Of a stretch of DNA of 64,000 nucleotides, positions 1-10,396 are shown in pieces (position 1 is the stretch's first letter; every line of letters begins with the position of its first letter). This DNA is from a cyanobacterium endosymbiont of Epithemia clementina EcSB (lineage in GTDB: Bacteria > Cyanobacteriota > Cyanobacteriia > Cyanobacteriales > Microcystaceae). A program made the translations under genes and the position numbers. The notes beneath the pieces were generated by a model, which was not told the origin of the DNA, did no database searches, and saw nothing but the letters and a program-made list of their open reading frames with translations. The stretch covers positions 1,233,110 to 1,297,109 of the forward strand of contig NZ_CP123991.1 of NCBI RefSeq assembly GCF_029919255.1. The letters run 5' to 3'.

Positions 1-1001
1 TATTGTTTCTTATGAGTATTAAGACTTGTCAACCTTGATCTAATTTATCTAACAAAGTTAAAGCAACTGACAGTTATTTAACTTAGGATAAAACTAAGAA
101 ACTGTTGTTAAAGTTGTTATTAAAGTTAAAATACTTTCTTTATAAAGCCTATTTAATTGGATTTAATAAGCTCATTTTATACAGATCTAGTGATAGATTA
201 ACTTATGTAATTAACTCAGATATAAAGCAATAAAAACTTAAAGATTTTGTGAATAAATTCTTATCTAAATCTCTATTCAAACATGTACTAGTTAATCAGC
301 TTGGTTTATGTTTAAAGTTAAGCATATTCTCTTTCTCAAAAACTGATTTACTTAATTTAAAAATTATTGATAACCATCTTTAATTCAAGTAATAGTGTGG
401 TTATTTGTTAGATAAAACCAAACAATAGCTGAACTCATACGGTCACAATACATAATTAACTGTATATATATTTTTGCTTGGTAGCTTGTTATTATCACTT
501 TCATGGTAAGTAAAATATTGATCTACTCTATAAACAATGAATTAAATATAATTTTTTTTGTAATTAGTTTAGCACCTCTAATTATTAGAAATAAATCTTT
601 GTTCGATTCAACTTAAATATGTTTTTATTGATGTCAATAAAACATATTTTTTGTCTTAAAGATGTTGTCTGTTAAACTTGCATTTTATATGATGCAACTG
701 AGATTCTTAAAATTAAATCAAATTATTTTTAAAGGAATATTCCGATACAGCTAAGTAACATAGTTTCTTGATTTTAATAAGTTACTCTGAAAGTGAAAGA
801 AGTAGGTTATGCTTTACCCTCTGACAAAAAACTCTTTTATCATAATATATCTAACATAATTTATTGACTTTTTTGTTCGCACTTATGGAATTATAATAGA
901 ACATGGACAACTGAAAGTAAATATAGATAGGAGCATATTTTTTTGACTTCTTTTAAAAGAAATATTAATCAGTTTATTAAATATTCATTTAAACTATAAA
1001 G
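1..1001. other. AT-rich region without recognisable gene
   Basis: No open frame with protein-like composition was found on either strand. The only structure seen is an imperfect hairpin at about 615-651, with arms of 16-17 nt and one bulged base, made of AAATATG...TTATTGA and its complement. The stretch precedes the NurA-like gene and probably contains its promoter, but no clear -35/-10 pair could be chosen in such AT-rich DNA. Confidence 0.5.
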
Positions 1002-2198
1002 ATGCTTGATATTGCTAAACTTGCTAAAAAAATACCTAAAATTAGTCAACATTTTCGACAAGAAGTGGATGCTAGTTATGGACGGTTAGAAAAAGCACAA
1101 AAAATCTTACAAAAAATATACGATAAAGAAGCTGAATTAATTAAAAAATGTGAGAAGTGGCGTCATTGCCTAACTTTTTCGGTAGCTATTCCTATCGAAC
1201 CTCTACATACCCGAATTAACTTGACCTCACCTCCCTATAGTCATAGTGTTTTTGCCACTGATGGTTCTGAAATCTCCCCTTCTCACCATGAAATCGCGTA
1301 TTGTTATTTAATAAATGTGGGACGTGTGATGCTTCATTATGGACAAAATTTACATCCTTTACTTGACAGTTTACCTGAAGTTTATTATCGTCCAGAAGAT
1401 ATTTATATTTCCAAACAATGGGGAATTCGAACAGAAGAATGGATAGGATATCGTCGCAGTGTTTTGGAAGCAGAAATTCTTGCCGATATGGCCTGTCATT
1501 GGGTTAACCACCCAGGAGCGCATCAAGAACCTAATTTAGCAATGATGGACGGTTCGTTGATTTACTGGTTTTTAGACGGATTACCTAAAGGAGCGCAAGA
1601 CCACATTTTACCCCCAATCCTAACAGCTTGGGAACAGTTACAGAAATCACGAATTCCTATAGTAGGTTATTTAAGCGCATCTCGTAGTGTGGAAAGTATA
1701 AACTTTTTACGGTTACACACTTGTCCTTTTAATACCCCAAATTGTTTTACCAATTGTGGAGACTCAGAAGAAAAAAATTTACCTTGTCAAATAATAGAAC
1801 CTTTGCGGGATATAAATCTTTGGGGGCAATTTTTAGAACCTGGCCAACGAGGTCCTTTATGGCGTAGTTCTCAAAGAATTCTAGAATTATATGATGAAAC
1901 ACAACAGATTTATTTTTGTTACGTTAATCTGGGATCAGAAATTGCCCGAGTGGAAGTGCCCGCTTGGGTTGTAGAAGATAAACCATTATTAGAACAGGCT
2001 TTAGGTATTCTCTTAGGCCAGGTTAGTAAAGGGTATGGTTACCCCATTGCTTTATCTGAGGCCCATAACCAAGCTGTTATTAGAGGGGGTGATCGCGTCA
2101 GATTCTTTACTCTACTCGAACAACAAATGATCCGTGCTGGATTACAAAACGTTGGAACATCTTATAAAGAGGTTAGAAAACGAGGAAGTATTGCTTAA
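1002..2198 (+). CDS. NurA-domain nuclease-like protein
   Basis: 398 residues. It resembles the cyanobacterial NurA family, related to the archaeal NurA 5'-3' nuclease that works with the HerA ATPase in DNA end resection. Supporting motifs are ATDGSE at 85-90 (the first metal-binding Asp in NurA is in a DGS motif), a second MMDGS at 181-185, and a C-terminal YPIALSEAHNQAVI segment, which fits the conserved AH region. The N-terminal 50 residues are helical and lysine-rich. No HerA partner lies in the window. The ATG at 1002 has no strong Shine-Dalgarno sequence. The gene is isolated: 1 kb of non-coding DNA precedes it and the next gene is on the other strand. Nuclease activity is inferred from the family and not proven for cyanobacterial members. 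Confidence 0.8.
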   Translation: MLDIAKLAKKIPKISQHFRQEVDASYGRLEKAQKILQKIYDKEAELIKKCEKWRHCLTFSVAIPIEPLHTRINLTSPPYSHSVFATDGSEISPSHHEIAYCYLINVGRVMLHYGQNLHPLLDSLPEVYYRPEDIYISKQWGIRTEEWIGYRRSVLEAEILADMACHWVNHPGAHQEPNLAMMDGSLIYWFLDGLPKGAQDHILPPILTAWEQLQKSRIPIVGYLSASRSVESINFLRLHTCPFNTPNCFTNCGDSEEKNLPCQIIEPLRDINLWGQFLEPGQRGPLWRSSQRILELYDETQQIYFCYVNLGSEIARVEVPAWVVEDKPLLEQALGILLGQVSKGYGYPIALSEAHNQAVIRGGDRVRFFTLLEQQMIRAGLQNVGTSYKEVRKRGSIA

Positions 2199-2497
2199 TT
2201 GGTACTTTTTGAAAGTCTTAGTGCCTACCTTCATGGAAAAATCCGAAAATAATTTCCCCATCTTTTCATTTTCTTCTTTGTAGGAAGAAGTAATTATGAC
2301 TTTTTTAGACTGAGAATGACATATCAGTAACCAGTAACCAACAACTCCCAACACTCTTATTATGAAATCGTTATATAACTACAAGAGCTTCACTTTGATA
2401 AAAACTAAGTCTTTAAAGTCTTAAGAAGCTTATCAAACAATACTTTCAGTTTTTTTTACTATGATTTTTTTCAGAGCTAGACTAGAAAAGTTACAAT

Positions 2498-2525
2498 TAT
2501 GCATCTTTGAATATGCATCTTTGAA
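2498..2525. repeat. Tandem 14-bp repeat, two copies
   Basis: The unit TATGCATCTTTGAA occurs twice head to tail at 2498-2511 and 2512-2525, just downstream of the stop of the minus-strand gene ending at 2542. It looks like a recent slippage duplication in non-coding DNA. Confidence 0.85.
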
Positions 2526-2541
2526 CAAAAACTGTCTGAGT

Positions 2542-3105
2542 CTAAAGATCTTCTTTCAATCTATTTAACTCATCATCAAGTTCCCATTTCTGAAATTCGA
2601 CTTCCAGGGGATCAGTCGCCTTATTGTAGGAATAGTAATTAATCCCTTGATTCCAACCAATATTACTGTAATTTTCCTTGGCGTAAGCCGTTTGAGCTTG
2701 TTTAACTTGGGTTTGAACCTCCTGTTTACGTTTTTGAATTTGACGAAGTAATTCTTTAGTTTTAGTGATTTGTTGTTTTGCTCCTTGCATTTGTCCCCAA
2801 AGCTGATTTCCTTGACGCAATAAAGCAGCTTTTCTTTGTTGGGCAGGTTCTGCTAAATCTAAACGTCCAACTGCCTTAGCTTTAGCAATTCTTTGGTGCC
2901 ACCGTTGAATATCTTGAGCTACGGTCAAAATATCATTTTCTAAGTGTTTTTTTTGTTTTTCTAATTCAATAATTAATCTTAGCGTTTCTTTTTCCTGTTC
3001 TCGTAGTTGTTCTAGAAGAGCTTGTAACTCTAGATGAGGATTATTTCCGAGGAATTCTTCAAGTTGTGTTTCGAGAAATTGACTAAGATTTTCAAAAATA
3101 TTCAT
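2542..3105 (-). CDS. Conserved cyanobacterial coiled-coil protein (TIGR04376-like)
   Basis: 187 residues, of which about 20-150 are almost wholly charged/Gln-rich helix with a heptad feel, so a long coiled coil is likely. The N-terminus (MNIFENLSQFLETQLEEFL) and the C-terminal DPLEVEFQKWELDDELNRLK are the conserved ends. This layout matches what I recall of the cyanobacterial family TIGR04376, which loosely resembles PspA/IM30 helical proteins but is shorter. No signal peptide or membrane segment is visible, so it is probably cytosolic. Function is unknown. It stands alone on the minus strand. Confidence 0.7.
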   Translation of the reverse strand: MNIFENLSQFLETQLEEFLGNNPHLELQALLEQLREQEKETLRLIIELEKQKKHLENDILTVAQDIQRWHQRIAKAKAVGRLDLAEPAQQRKAALLRQGNQLWGQMQGAKQQITKTKELLRQIQKRKQEVQTQVKQAQTAYAKENYSNIGWNQGINYYSYNKATDPLEVEFQKWELDDELNRLKEDL

Positions 3106-4138
3106 ACAACTATTAACTAATTTTAAATTTCTGTTCTACTTCAAGATAGCGTGTTTGCCCGTTAGGATAAATAACTACTTTCTAATTTTTTACTTCTATC
3201 AATATCCAAATACTTATTCCAATAGACTCTTCAAAGGAGAAACACCGGCTAATCCCATTATTGAGTAAAGACAACACAAGGATGATGCGCCTTATTTGAG
3301 TAATCTCACTAATTCATGTCCAGAATTTTTTATGGAAGTCAGTCCTGATGAAATTGCCACCGGACTTGATCAATTATAAAGTGCTCCCCCAACCCAATAT
3401 TATTGTGAGACACAAACCTGAGTCGGAGAAGTTGGTAATCGATTTGGAATAGAAATAGGAGTGACAGAAAGCAGGGAAGTAGTTAGAGGTGATGCCGTTT
3501 CTGAGGAAGATTCCTATGACGGATAGATACTTGATTATTAGACTTAACTGAAGTTTGAGGGTTAGGTTTTCTATTAATAACCTTCAGAGACTGCTCTAGA
3601 TACGCAATAAACTGAGTATAAGCTGGGGATGGAAGACAATTTCGAGTCTTTTGTTTTTGGTCATTAAAAAATAAGTAACTGTAACTGAACCAACCACAAC
3701 ACTACTAGGATGAGACAAATATAACCTCCTCCAAAGAAAATTTTCCAAATATCTTATGATAGGAAGACCGCTTTTAATTTGATTAATAAGTTATCTTCAG
3801 AGCCTTACTAAATCGATTTTTGAGTAAGTAGTTAAACATAAATAAACAACACTATGTTAGAAACTATTAAGGAAATAGAAAAACTGTCAACAAAGAAGAC
3901 ATAAACTTATGAGAGCTAACAATTATCCAGGTTTTTTTTAAAAAAAGAAAATTCAAATTAAGTCCCGAAAAAATCCGTAAATTTTAACCAAAATAGCTGA
4001 GAATGAAAACAAAAAAATGACATAGAGGACTCATCCATGTCCTAATCATCCATGTTCTAATTTTTATTTAGAGCTACTGACCTATTTTGAAACGACAATC
4101 GATCAATTCCATTCCAATACAATTATTCACCCAAAATT
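3106..4138. other. Non-coding region with a decayed minus-strand gene
   Basis: No intact gene. On the minus strand between about 3400 and 3760, pieces of protein-like translation appear in shifting frames: a hydrophobic VVVGSVTVTYFL stretch like a membrane anchor, then LPSPAYTQFIAYLEQSLK, then a Pro/Thr-rich tail. These suggest a broken gene for a membrane-anchored protein that I cannot name. At 4032-4061 there is a tandem 15-bp repeat (CATCCATGTCCTAAT, then CATCCATGTTCTAAT). Confidence 0.4.
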
Positions 4139-4783
4139 CTAGTCCTCAGCTCGCCATTCTCTGTCGCTCATTCTAGGCAATGTACTATTAGGAACTTCTA
4201 ACCGTGAAGGACGAGTACGAGTATTTCTGCGAACATTAGTGACCCCATCAGGTTCAGGTAAAAAGGCAATAGGATCAACTGCTGTTCTACCCTGAGGGTG
4301 GATTTCAAAATGTAAATGGGGCCCAGTGCTATTGCCAGTACTTCCCATCTCAGCAATTTGTTGTCCTTGTTCAACTTGTTGTCCGCGACGAACTAAAAGT
4401 CGACGATTGTGTCCATAAAAACTGATGCTACCGTCAGGATGGCGTAATTTTACCAAAATTCCGTAGCCTTGAGAATTCCATCCGGCTGAAATCACTACCC
4501 CGGTGGCTGCCGCAAAAATCGGAGTTCCCATTGGTCCTGCAATGTCAATTCCTTCGTGCATATTGCCGTAGCGTATTCCAAAACCGGAAGTCATTCGCCC
4601 TTGAGTTGGCCAAATATAACCTGTAGATATTTGAGGGGTTTTTAGTTTATATCGGTTAGAGGTATTGGGAGAAAATTTCATCCTACCGTTTGAGTCTCCC
4701 GACGCTTCAACCATATTGTTACAAAATACAGATAGGAGCAAGCTAACACTCGTTAGGGCTAATCCCGGAGATAATCGTTTCAT
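4139..4783 (-). CDS. M23-family peptidoglycan endopeptidase, secreted
   Basis: 214 residues with an N-terminal hydrophobic signal segment (about 5-22) and no lipobox. The LytM/lysostaphin-type catalytic domain spans about 57-175. By comparison with LytM the zinc ligands are H76 and D80 (MHEGID) and H158 (HLHFE); the catalytic histidines are H125 (FYGHN) and H156. All are present, so the enzyme should be active in cutting peptidoglycan cross-links in the periplasm, or could act as an EnvC/NlpD-like amidase activator if substrate binding has changed. Many cyanobacterial relatives carry LysM repeats before the peptidase domain; this one has none. The arginine-rich C-terminal 40 residues are outside the domain. 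An endosymbiont keeping this gene fits retention of a peptidoglycan wall. Confidence 0.9.
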   Translation of the reverse strand: MKRLSPGLALTSVSLLLSVFCNNMVEASGDSNGRMKFSPNTSNRYKLKTPQISTGYIWPTQGRMTSGFGIRYGNMHEGIDIAGPMGTPIFAAATGVVISAGWNSQGYGILVKLRHPDGSISFYGHNRRLLVRRGQQVEQGQQIAEMGSTGNSTGPHLHFEIHPQGRTAVDPIAFLPEPDGVTNVRRNTRTRPSRLEVPNSTLPRMSDREWRAED

Positions 4784-5516
4784 ATGTCTTAAGAGAAATT
4801 AAAGTCTTATGAGTAATCAAGTTTTGTTAAAAACTTTAAAATGTTGTGGAATTACTTTACTCGATATATGTCAGAACGTAAAGGCCGCAATAATGGCTGA
4901 CCTATTTCATAAAACCTATGTAATTGTTTAGAAAAGTATTCGTATTAAATTTCTGCTGTAACCTAGAAAGTTAACTTCTTTTCTTCTTTTATGAAGCGCA
5001 CTCCAAAGGGTTAATTCTATTTCTAAACGGAGTGTCTAATTTTTGGTAAAAATATCTTTTTACTTATACATAATCGAAGAGAGGAGGAATAACTTGTCCG
5101 AAGAAACCCAACAGTTAAAACTTTGGGATACTCTTCCTCAGTTTTTGGAAAAGAGAAAGACTCTTGATCAAATTGTTGCTGCCAATGATACTCAAGAGTC
5201 ACCTTAAATCAAACCCTATTACAGTTTTAATATAATCACCAATCAGAGACATTAACCCTAATTGATGAACTACAATGGGCCATCACCCAACAGTCTAAGT
5301 TGAGTCCTATTTATTGAATAAGATAGGAATTGATAGTAATCGTTTTATTGATTGTGATATTATCCATATAATTTAGATAATTCTGGAACGGCTCACTTAC
5401 ATACTGATTATTGCTTGCAGAGGCATATCAGATAAAAATCCAAGATATGGGAACTGCCTTGACTATTGTATCGCCTAATTATGATTAGGTTTAGGAAAAC
5501 TTATTAGTGATAATTA
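4784..5516. other. Non-coding region with small ORF and a possible pantothenate-kinase remnant
   Basis: At 5094-5207 a 37-codon frame starts with TTG six bases after a strong Shine-Dalgarno (AGGAGG at 5082-5087) and encodes a soluble peptide beginning LSEETQQLKLWDTLPQFLEK. It is either a small protein or the head of a truncated gene. Downstream, around 5412-5490, the plus strand reads AEAYQIKIQDMGTALTIVS, resembling the DAGTALT motif of type III pantothenate kinase (CoaX), and is then interrupted by stops. Both calls are tentative. Confidence 0.35.
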
Positions 5517-6008
5517 TTAAGAATAAAGATGATTTAGACGAATTTCTTCTAATAATCCCATACAAGCATCTAATAATAAATCAATTACTTTATCAAACTC
5601 TGCTTGACCACCATAATAAGGGTCGAGAATTTGTTTTTCGGGATATTTTGTCATAAATTCACATATCAAGCGCACTTTATTCTTATACACTCCTTGGGAA
5701 TCAAGAGCTAAAATATTTTGATAATTTTCCTGATCCATTGCTAAAATCAGGTCAAACTGTTTAAAGTCGAACCAATCAAATTGCCTAGCCCTGCCCCGAA
5801 ACTCAATTCCCCGACTAAGTACAGCAGATTTCATTCTACGATCTGGGGCAGTGCCAATATGGTAACTTGATGTCCCTGCCGAATCGCAAATAATCTGCTC
5901 CTCTAAATCCGCTTCTTTGATTAGGTGGTTCATAATGTTCTCCGCTGCCGGAGAGCGACAAATGTTACCAAGACAGACAAACAGCAATCTGTATACCATT
6001 AGATTCAC
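5517..6008 (-). CDS. Low-molecular-weight protein tyrosine phosphatase
   Basis: 163 residues, the usual length of the family. The P-loop C12-LGNIC-R18-S matches CX5R, with C12 as nucleophile and R18 binding phosphate, and DPYYGG at 129-134 carries the general-acid Asp129 followed by the conserved Tyr pair. The middle SAGTSSYHIGTAPDRR is also typical. It should dephosphorylate protein tyrosines or low-Mr phosphoesters in the cytosol; in bacteria, partners are often tyrosine kinases of exopolysaccharide export. M4 is an alternative start and would give a more typical N-terminus (MVYRLLFVC). No partner kinase is adjacent. Confidence 0.93.
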   Translation of the reverse strand: MNLMVYRLLFVCLGNICRSPAAENIMNHLIKEADLEEQIICDSAGTSSYHIGTAPDRRMKSAVLSRGIEFRGRARQFDWFDFKQFDLILAMDQENYQNILALDSQGVYKNKVRLICEFMTKYPEKQILDPYYGGQAEFDKVIDLLLDACMGLLEEIRLNHLYS

Positions 6009-6145
6009 CCAAATATCTTAGAACGACAATTCTAACTGAATTTTAACCAAGACACTCTAGATTATATGCTCGATTCTGACCCTGCTCCAATGCTAAGGTT
6101 CAATCACCAAATTTATGCTCCTGTTTCTTAGAGGAAAATTTTTAA

Positions 6146-7555
6146 ATGTTGAATTTACTTAAGAAAACTCGCCCTTACAATTCCTATTCCAACAATTTCT
6201 ACAGTAAAAAGCCCAATCGCTTTCCTAAAATTTCTTTGTTTTGGCTGCTCCTTGCTTGCCCTGTCTTAATTATCCTTTCGGAGTTTTTAGCTCAAGCTTA
6301 TTTAGGAGTAACAGGTAAAGACAACAATATGGATGGTAAGTCGCCTTTAATAAAAGCCTATCAGCTTAACTTCCTGACCGCAAATAAACAACCAATAGAA
6401 GGATTGACTGACGGAGGAGATTTAGTAGTTAAGCGCAGTTCTACCCTGGGTTATGAACTCATAAGTCCTCAACAAAGTGAATTTTGGCAAATCAATGAAC
6501 AAGGGGTACGGGATAATGATCCTCTACCCTTAGCAAAACCGAAGAATGAAATTAGGATTTTTATTTTAGGGGGGTCTACCGCTTTTGGACAGTTAAATAC
6601 TAATAATCAGGCTACCATTAGCCATTACCTTGAAGCCCGTCTTAAACAACGAGTTAAACAACAAAAAAGTTCTCCGGCTCAATACCGTCCTGATGTTTTC
6701 CCTTTCTTTGCCCCCACGAGAAGAGAATTAACAAAGTTACCTCCCAAGATTCGTGAGGGTGACTATCGGGTTATTAACGCCGCGGTTCCAGGATATACTT
6801 CAGGAAATCAACTAGCTAAATTAGCGCTGGGAATTCTACCTTATCAACCAGATTTAATTGTGGTATTAGATGGTTATGAAGATTTGATGTTAGAAAGTAG
6901 TCGCCCTAAAGCTGATATTCCCCATATTGACGAGTTTTTAGCTGATGCCAAGGGTTATTTTCGTGATTCTTTAGATTTTTCTTTTGATCAATGGTTAGGA
7001 AGTACAGCATTAGTAAAAACATTCAATTCTTTTACTCCTCAGTCTTCTGTTTCTTTAGACCAAACCAGTTTAGCTGTCAATAATGATGGTAAATCTCTCA
7101 AGTCCTATTTACCTAACGATATTGAAGAATTGAAACGTCGGGTTGACCGTTATAGAGAAAACCATAAACAGTTAGTTCAGTTATCTGCACGATGGGAAAT
7201 TCCTGTTGTGTTAGCCATTCAACCAGAAATAACCTCTCGTAGTGTGGATCAACTTTCAGCTGAAGAAAAGGCTATCCGCAATCATTTGGGAAAGAATTAT
7301 CTTGAGGACTTTCCTCAAGCTTATGGTGAATTGGTGAAAGCCAGTCAAAACTTAGCTAAAGCATTTCCAAAAAATGTAAAAGTCGTTAATTTTTACCAGA
7401 GTAATTCTTCTTTTCCCACTCCGATGTTCTCGGACACTATTCATCTAACTGAAGAATCTAATAAGGTAATGGCAGAAAAGCTTTATCATGCAATTACTGC
7501 TTGGGAAAAAATACAGATTATCCCTCAATATTTTTATCTAAAAACAAGTGAGTAA
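6146..7555 (+). CDS. Membrane-anchored SGNH/GDSL hydrolase-like protein
   Basis: 469 residues. An N-terminal anchor (about 30-50, LFWLLLACPVLIILSEFLA) leaves the rest outside the cytoplasm. Motifs of the SGNH fold are LGGSTAFGQ at 141-149 (S144 as candidate nucleophile), AAVPGYTSG around 212-220 (block II Gly), VLDGYEDL around 241-247 in the block III place, and DTIHLTEES around 430-438 with the D430/H433 pair of block V. Block III has Glu245/Asp246 where a GxND Asn is usual, so activity is uncertain. Similar proteins in cyanobacteria are linked to polysaccharide acylation or deacylation, but no sugar genes lie next to it. The ATG at 6146 follows TTAGAGGAAA, a usable ribosome site. Confidence 0.75.
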   Translation: MLNLLKKTRPYNSYSNNFYSKKPNRFPKISLFWLLLACPVLIILSEFLAQAYLGVTGKDNNMDGKSPLIKAYQLNFLTANKQPIEGLTDGGDLVVKRSSTLGYELISPQQSEFWQINEQGVRDNDPLPLAKPKNEIRIFILGGSTAFGQLNTNNQATISHYLEARLKQRVKQQKSSPAQYRPDVFPFFAPTRRELTKLPPKIREGDYRVINAAVPGYTSGNQLAKLALGILPYQPDLIVVLDGYEDLMLESSRPKADIPHIDEFLADAKGYFRDSLDFSFDQWLGSTALVKTFNSFTPQSSVSLDQTSLAVNNDGKSLKSYLPNDIEELKRRVDRYRENHKQLVQLSARWEIPVVLAIQPEITSRSVDQLSAEEKAIRNHLGKNYLEDFPQAYGELVKASQNLAKAFPKNVKVVNFYQSNSSFPTPMFSDTIHLTEESNKVMAEKLYHAITAWEKIQIIPQYFYLKTSE

Positions 7556-9257
7556 CTCATAAAAATAATAGATTATGGAAAAGATTTCACAAACTTGCTG
7601 GCTAAAGTTTAGGTCTATGGACTTATAAAAAAACGCTTTAAACTCGGATCTGACATCAGGATAAATAAACTTCATAAAGAGAACAATTTTTAAAATAGTT
7701 ATTGCTACAATCTAACCTTGTCCCTTCTCTCTACTAGCTAATGTTAAATGAGGTATGATTGGATAAGCTAGGGCTAGTCTTTCGCTATGGGTAGCCTCAA
7801 CCAGATTAAATCATGTTAATTACCTGTGATATTTATTTACATTATGTAAATTTTCATTCCATAAATTAGGAGGTGAGGAAAGAAAGTAATAGTCGAAAGC
7901 CTCAAGCAGCAAAGATATTTGGCTCATCTACGTCCTCGTCATTGTCAAATATTAATTAAAATTTTAGGTAAAGATGACTAAACTGTCGGTAGAACTTTTC
8001 TGAAACTAACTGACAGATCTTTCTACTGTTACTGTATTTGTCCAAAAGAATCCGATAGACGTAATGATAAAAATTTAGCAAATTAATTTTAAAATAGTTA
8101 ATTTTTTTTTGAAAATGGAGTTCTAAAATAATATAGAAAGTCTGATTAAATAAGTGTTTTTAAAAAGATCTAAAATAGAAAAGTGTTTTTAAAAGAGCGG
8201 TTTCTAGATACCAGCTTATCCAAAATAGGAATACTATCTCAAAAGTATTTGACTTAAGATGTAAAAAAAAAACTTTTAAAAAGTTTTTTTGTGTCAAACT
8301 ATCTATTAAAAAATACAGCTACAAAAATAATTTATAAATGAATTATTTATTACGTACTTTTTTGAGAAGCGAAAGAAAAAATGTGAATAGACAAAGATAT
8401 TAAATAGTTTTAAATATGCTCCGAAGAATATGATAGCAAACAATTATCTAAGATTTTAAAAAAGTTAAAAATCAAATTAACTTTTTTAAAGCTTGGCAAT
8501 CTCTCAAATAAAAGTACTAAATTTCTAAAAAAATAAAAATTAGTCTGTGTACTAAAGAAAAAGAATCTATACGAGTGAAATAAAAATTAAATATAAATAC
8601 AGATAACCCTAAAAAATACTACAAAAAAAGAGTATACACAGTTCTTGTAAATAACAATTACTCAGTTCATACAAATTGAAACAATGGAAAAGTATCTTTG
8701 ACATTGAAGGTTAATAATAAGAGGATTTAAAAGGCATTGATTCTTACTGACAAAAATTGGTAGAAGTTCATAATTATAACCTTTGATGTCATTTCTGATA
8801 GCTAGTTATTGGAAGGCAAAAAATCATCTAATTTAATTTTCCTTAAACTAGATGATTTTAAAATTTAAATAACTTTAACCACTCAAGATTTATTTAAATG
8901 AGCCGATAGTACTCAACTTAAATAAACTTTAGTCAATGAATTATACCTTTACATCAAGAATATTAGTAAATGGATAAAATTAGTATACTTCGACTGTATA
9001 TCTAGAGTGAGATATGACTGTAGTTGGGTTGTTCTATTTATATACAGGTCTTGCATCCGTCGACCGATTTATCCCAGACTCTTGCACCCTGTTTACACTG
9101 ACAAGTTATGGAGTTACAGATAGCGCAACAGAATGATTTATATTCTCCGGTTGAGAAAGTACCACAATGGGTTGAAGAAGCGCGATATTTCATGATTGAA
9201 GTTATAAATCTCAGTTATGATAAAAAAAGGAGTTTAACTTGTGTACGAGAGGAGATA
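7556..9257. other. Long AT-rich gap, mostly unassignable
   Basis: A short protein-like frame (about 7885-7975) reads SLKQQRYLAHLRPRHCQILI before a stop and may be a gene fragment, unidentified. A hairpin-like run occurs at about 8262-8292 (A-rich arm, CTTTTAAAAAG, T-rich arm). From 9108 an in-frame extension precedes the DUF3067 gene. Nothing else is recognisable. Confidence 0.4.
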
Positions 9258-9569
9258 ATGACTGGACAAGAATTACACACACTGCTATTCAGTAAATGGG
9301 GCAGGTCTTATGATATCCAGTTACGAAAAGTCAAGGGGAGAATTTTTTGTCAGGTGATGTGGAAATACCTTGAACAAGCTTCTTTTCCTATGTCTCAAAC
9401 TGAGTATTTTAACCATTTGGACACTGTAGCGAGTTATCTAACAGCTTGGGGAAGTACAGAGCAGATTATCACTTATTTAGAGCAAACTAATGATCGCCCC
9501 CGTCTTGGTAAAGTAATCAGTATTTCCCTAGATTTAGGAGAAAAAACTTCTGAATGGATTTTAGATTAA
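9258..9569 (+). CDS. DUF3067 family protein
   Basis: About 103 residues from the ATG at 9258 (MTGQELHTLLFSKWGRSYD). The conserved core includes RKVKGRIFCQVMWKYLEQAS and the tail RPRLGKVISISLDLGEK, which I recognise as the cyanobacterial/plastid DUF3067 family. Function is unknown; it has no signal peptide or membrane segment. I chose this start because a GAGAGGAGATA ribosome site ends four bases before it and relatives begin with MTGQEL. An upstream ATG at 9108 in the same frame would add 50 residues of plausible but unfamiliar protein. The gene is isolated among AT-rich DNA. Confidence 0.8.
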   Translation: MTGQELHTLLFSKWGRSYDIQLRKVKGRIFCQVMWKYLEQASFPMSQTEYFNHLDTVASYLTAWGSTEQIITYLEQTNDRPRLGKVISISLDLGEKTSEWILD

Positions 9570-10396
9570 TGTAATAAAAAAACACTTAAATTAACTAACT
9601 CAACCTATTTTTTTATGAAACTATTTTCAATTTTTTACTCAGTTTTACTCAGTATAATTAGGAATTATAATCCTCTTTTTGGTTGATATCTAACTCACCA
9701 AACTTCCGGGAAAATCTAGTTTTATTGACTATTTTTTGTCCGACATAACTTACTCGATTGTGATAATAGTTCTTAATCGTGTTCTATTATTGTTTGAAAA
9801 TCTTTTTAGTAGGGTTTATGAGGCTGAAAAATACCATATCTCCTTTTAATCCTCCATAAAAATACACCCAACATACCAAGGCTTAGAAGTTCACAAAAAT
9901 TTGTTTTTTCAAGAAAGTTCTTGCCATAATTTAACAAGTTTAAGCGTAAATTATGCTTCCTATACTCCGACTAATCTTAAAGGAGTTCTTGGTTTAACTT
10001 CATTATTCGGTTCTATAAGAAAACTTCTCTGTGTTAAATAACAATATTGTGTTTTCAAACCTTCTCCATCGTTCATGACTAGACCATTATTATATTCTTG
10101 CCTTGTAACGTTATTTTTAGTAGATTGATCAACAGTTAATAAATCAATTATTTCATCTCAAACTCGCTTAGCTTATATAGAAACAGCAACTAGAATTTTT
10201 ACTACTTTTTTTATTACTTTTAAATTAGCAATTCTGAAATCTATTCCCTTATGTAACTTATAAAGTAATTTTATCGTCTGTAGCTAAAATCAATTAGAAA
10301 TAATTGATTTTTAATATCAATCCTATAAAAAATTGAGTAATTTTTACCTAACTAAAAATTAACAAGTAACCACATTTCAAAACTGGGAATCGACTA
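9570..10396. other. Gap with unidentified minus-strand remnant
   Basis: On the minus strand from about 10200 down to 9960 the translation runs through protein-like text in one frame, including DEIIDLLTVDQSTKNNVTRQ and YCYLTQRSFLIEPNNEVK, then stops. It lies directly downstream of tatC on the same strand and is probably a decayed gene. I could not assign a family. Confidence 0.35.

Noticed and set aside
2142-2354. 70-codon minus-strand ORF overlapping the end of the NurA-like gene
   Set aside because: Overlaps a confident gene, with low-complexity non-protein-like translation.
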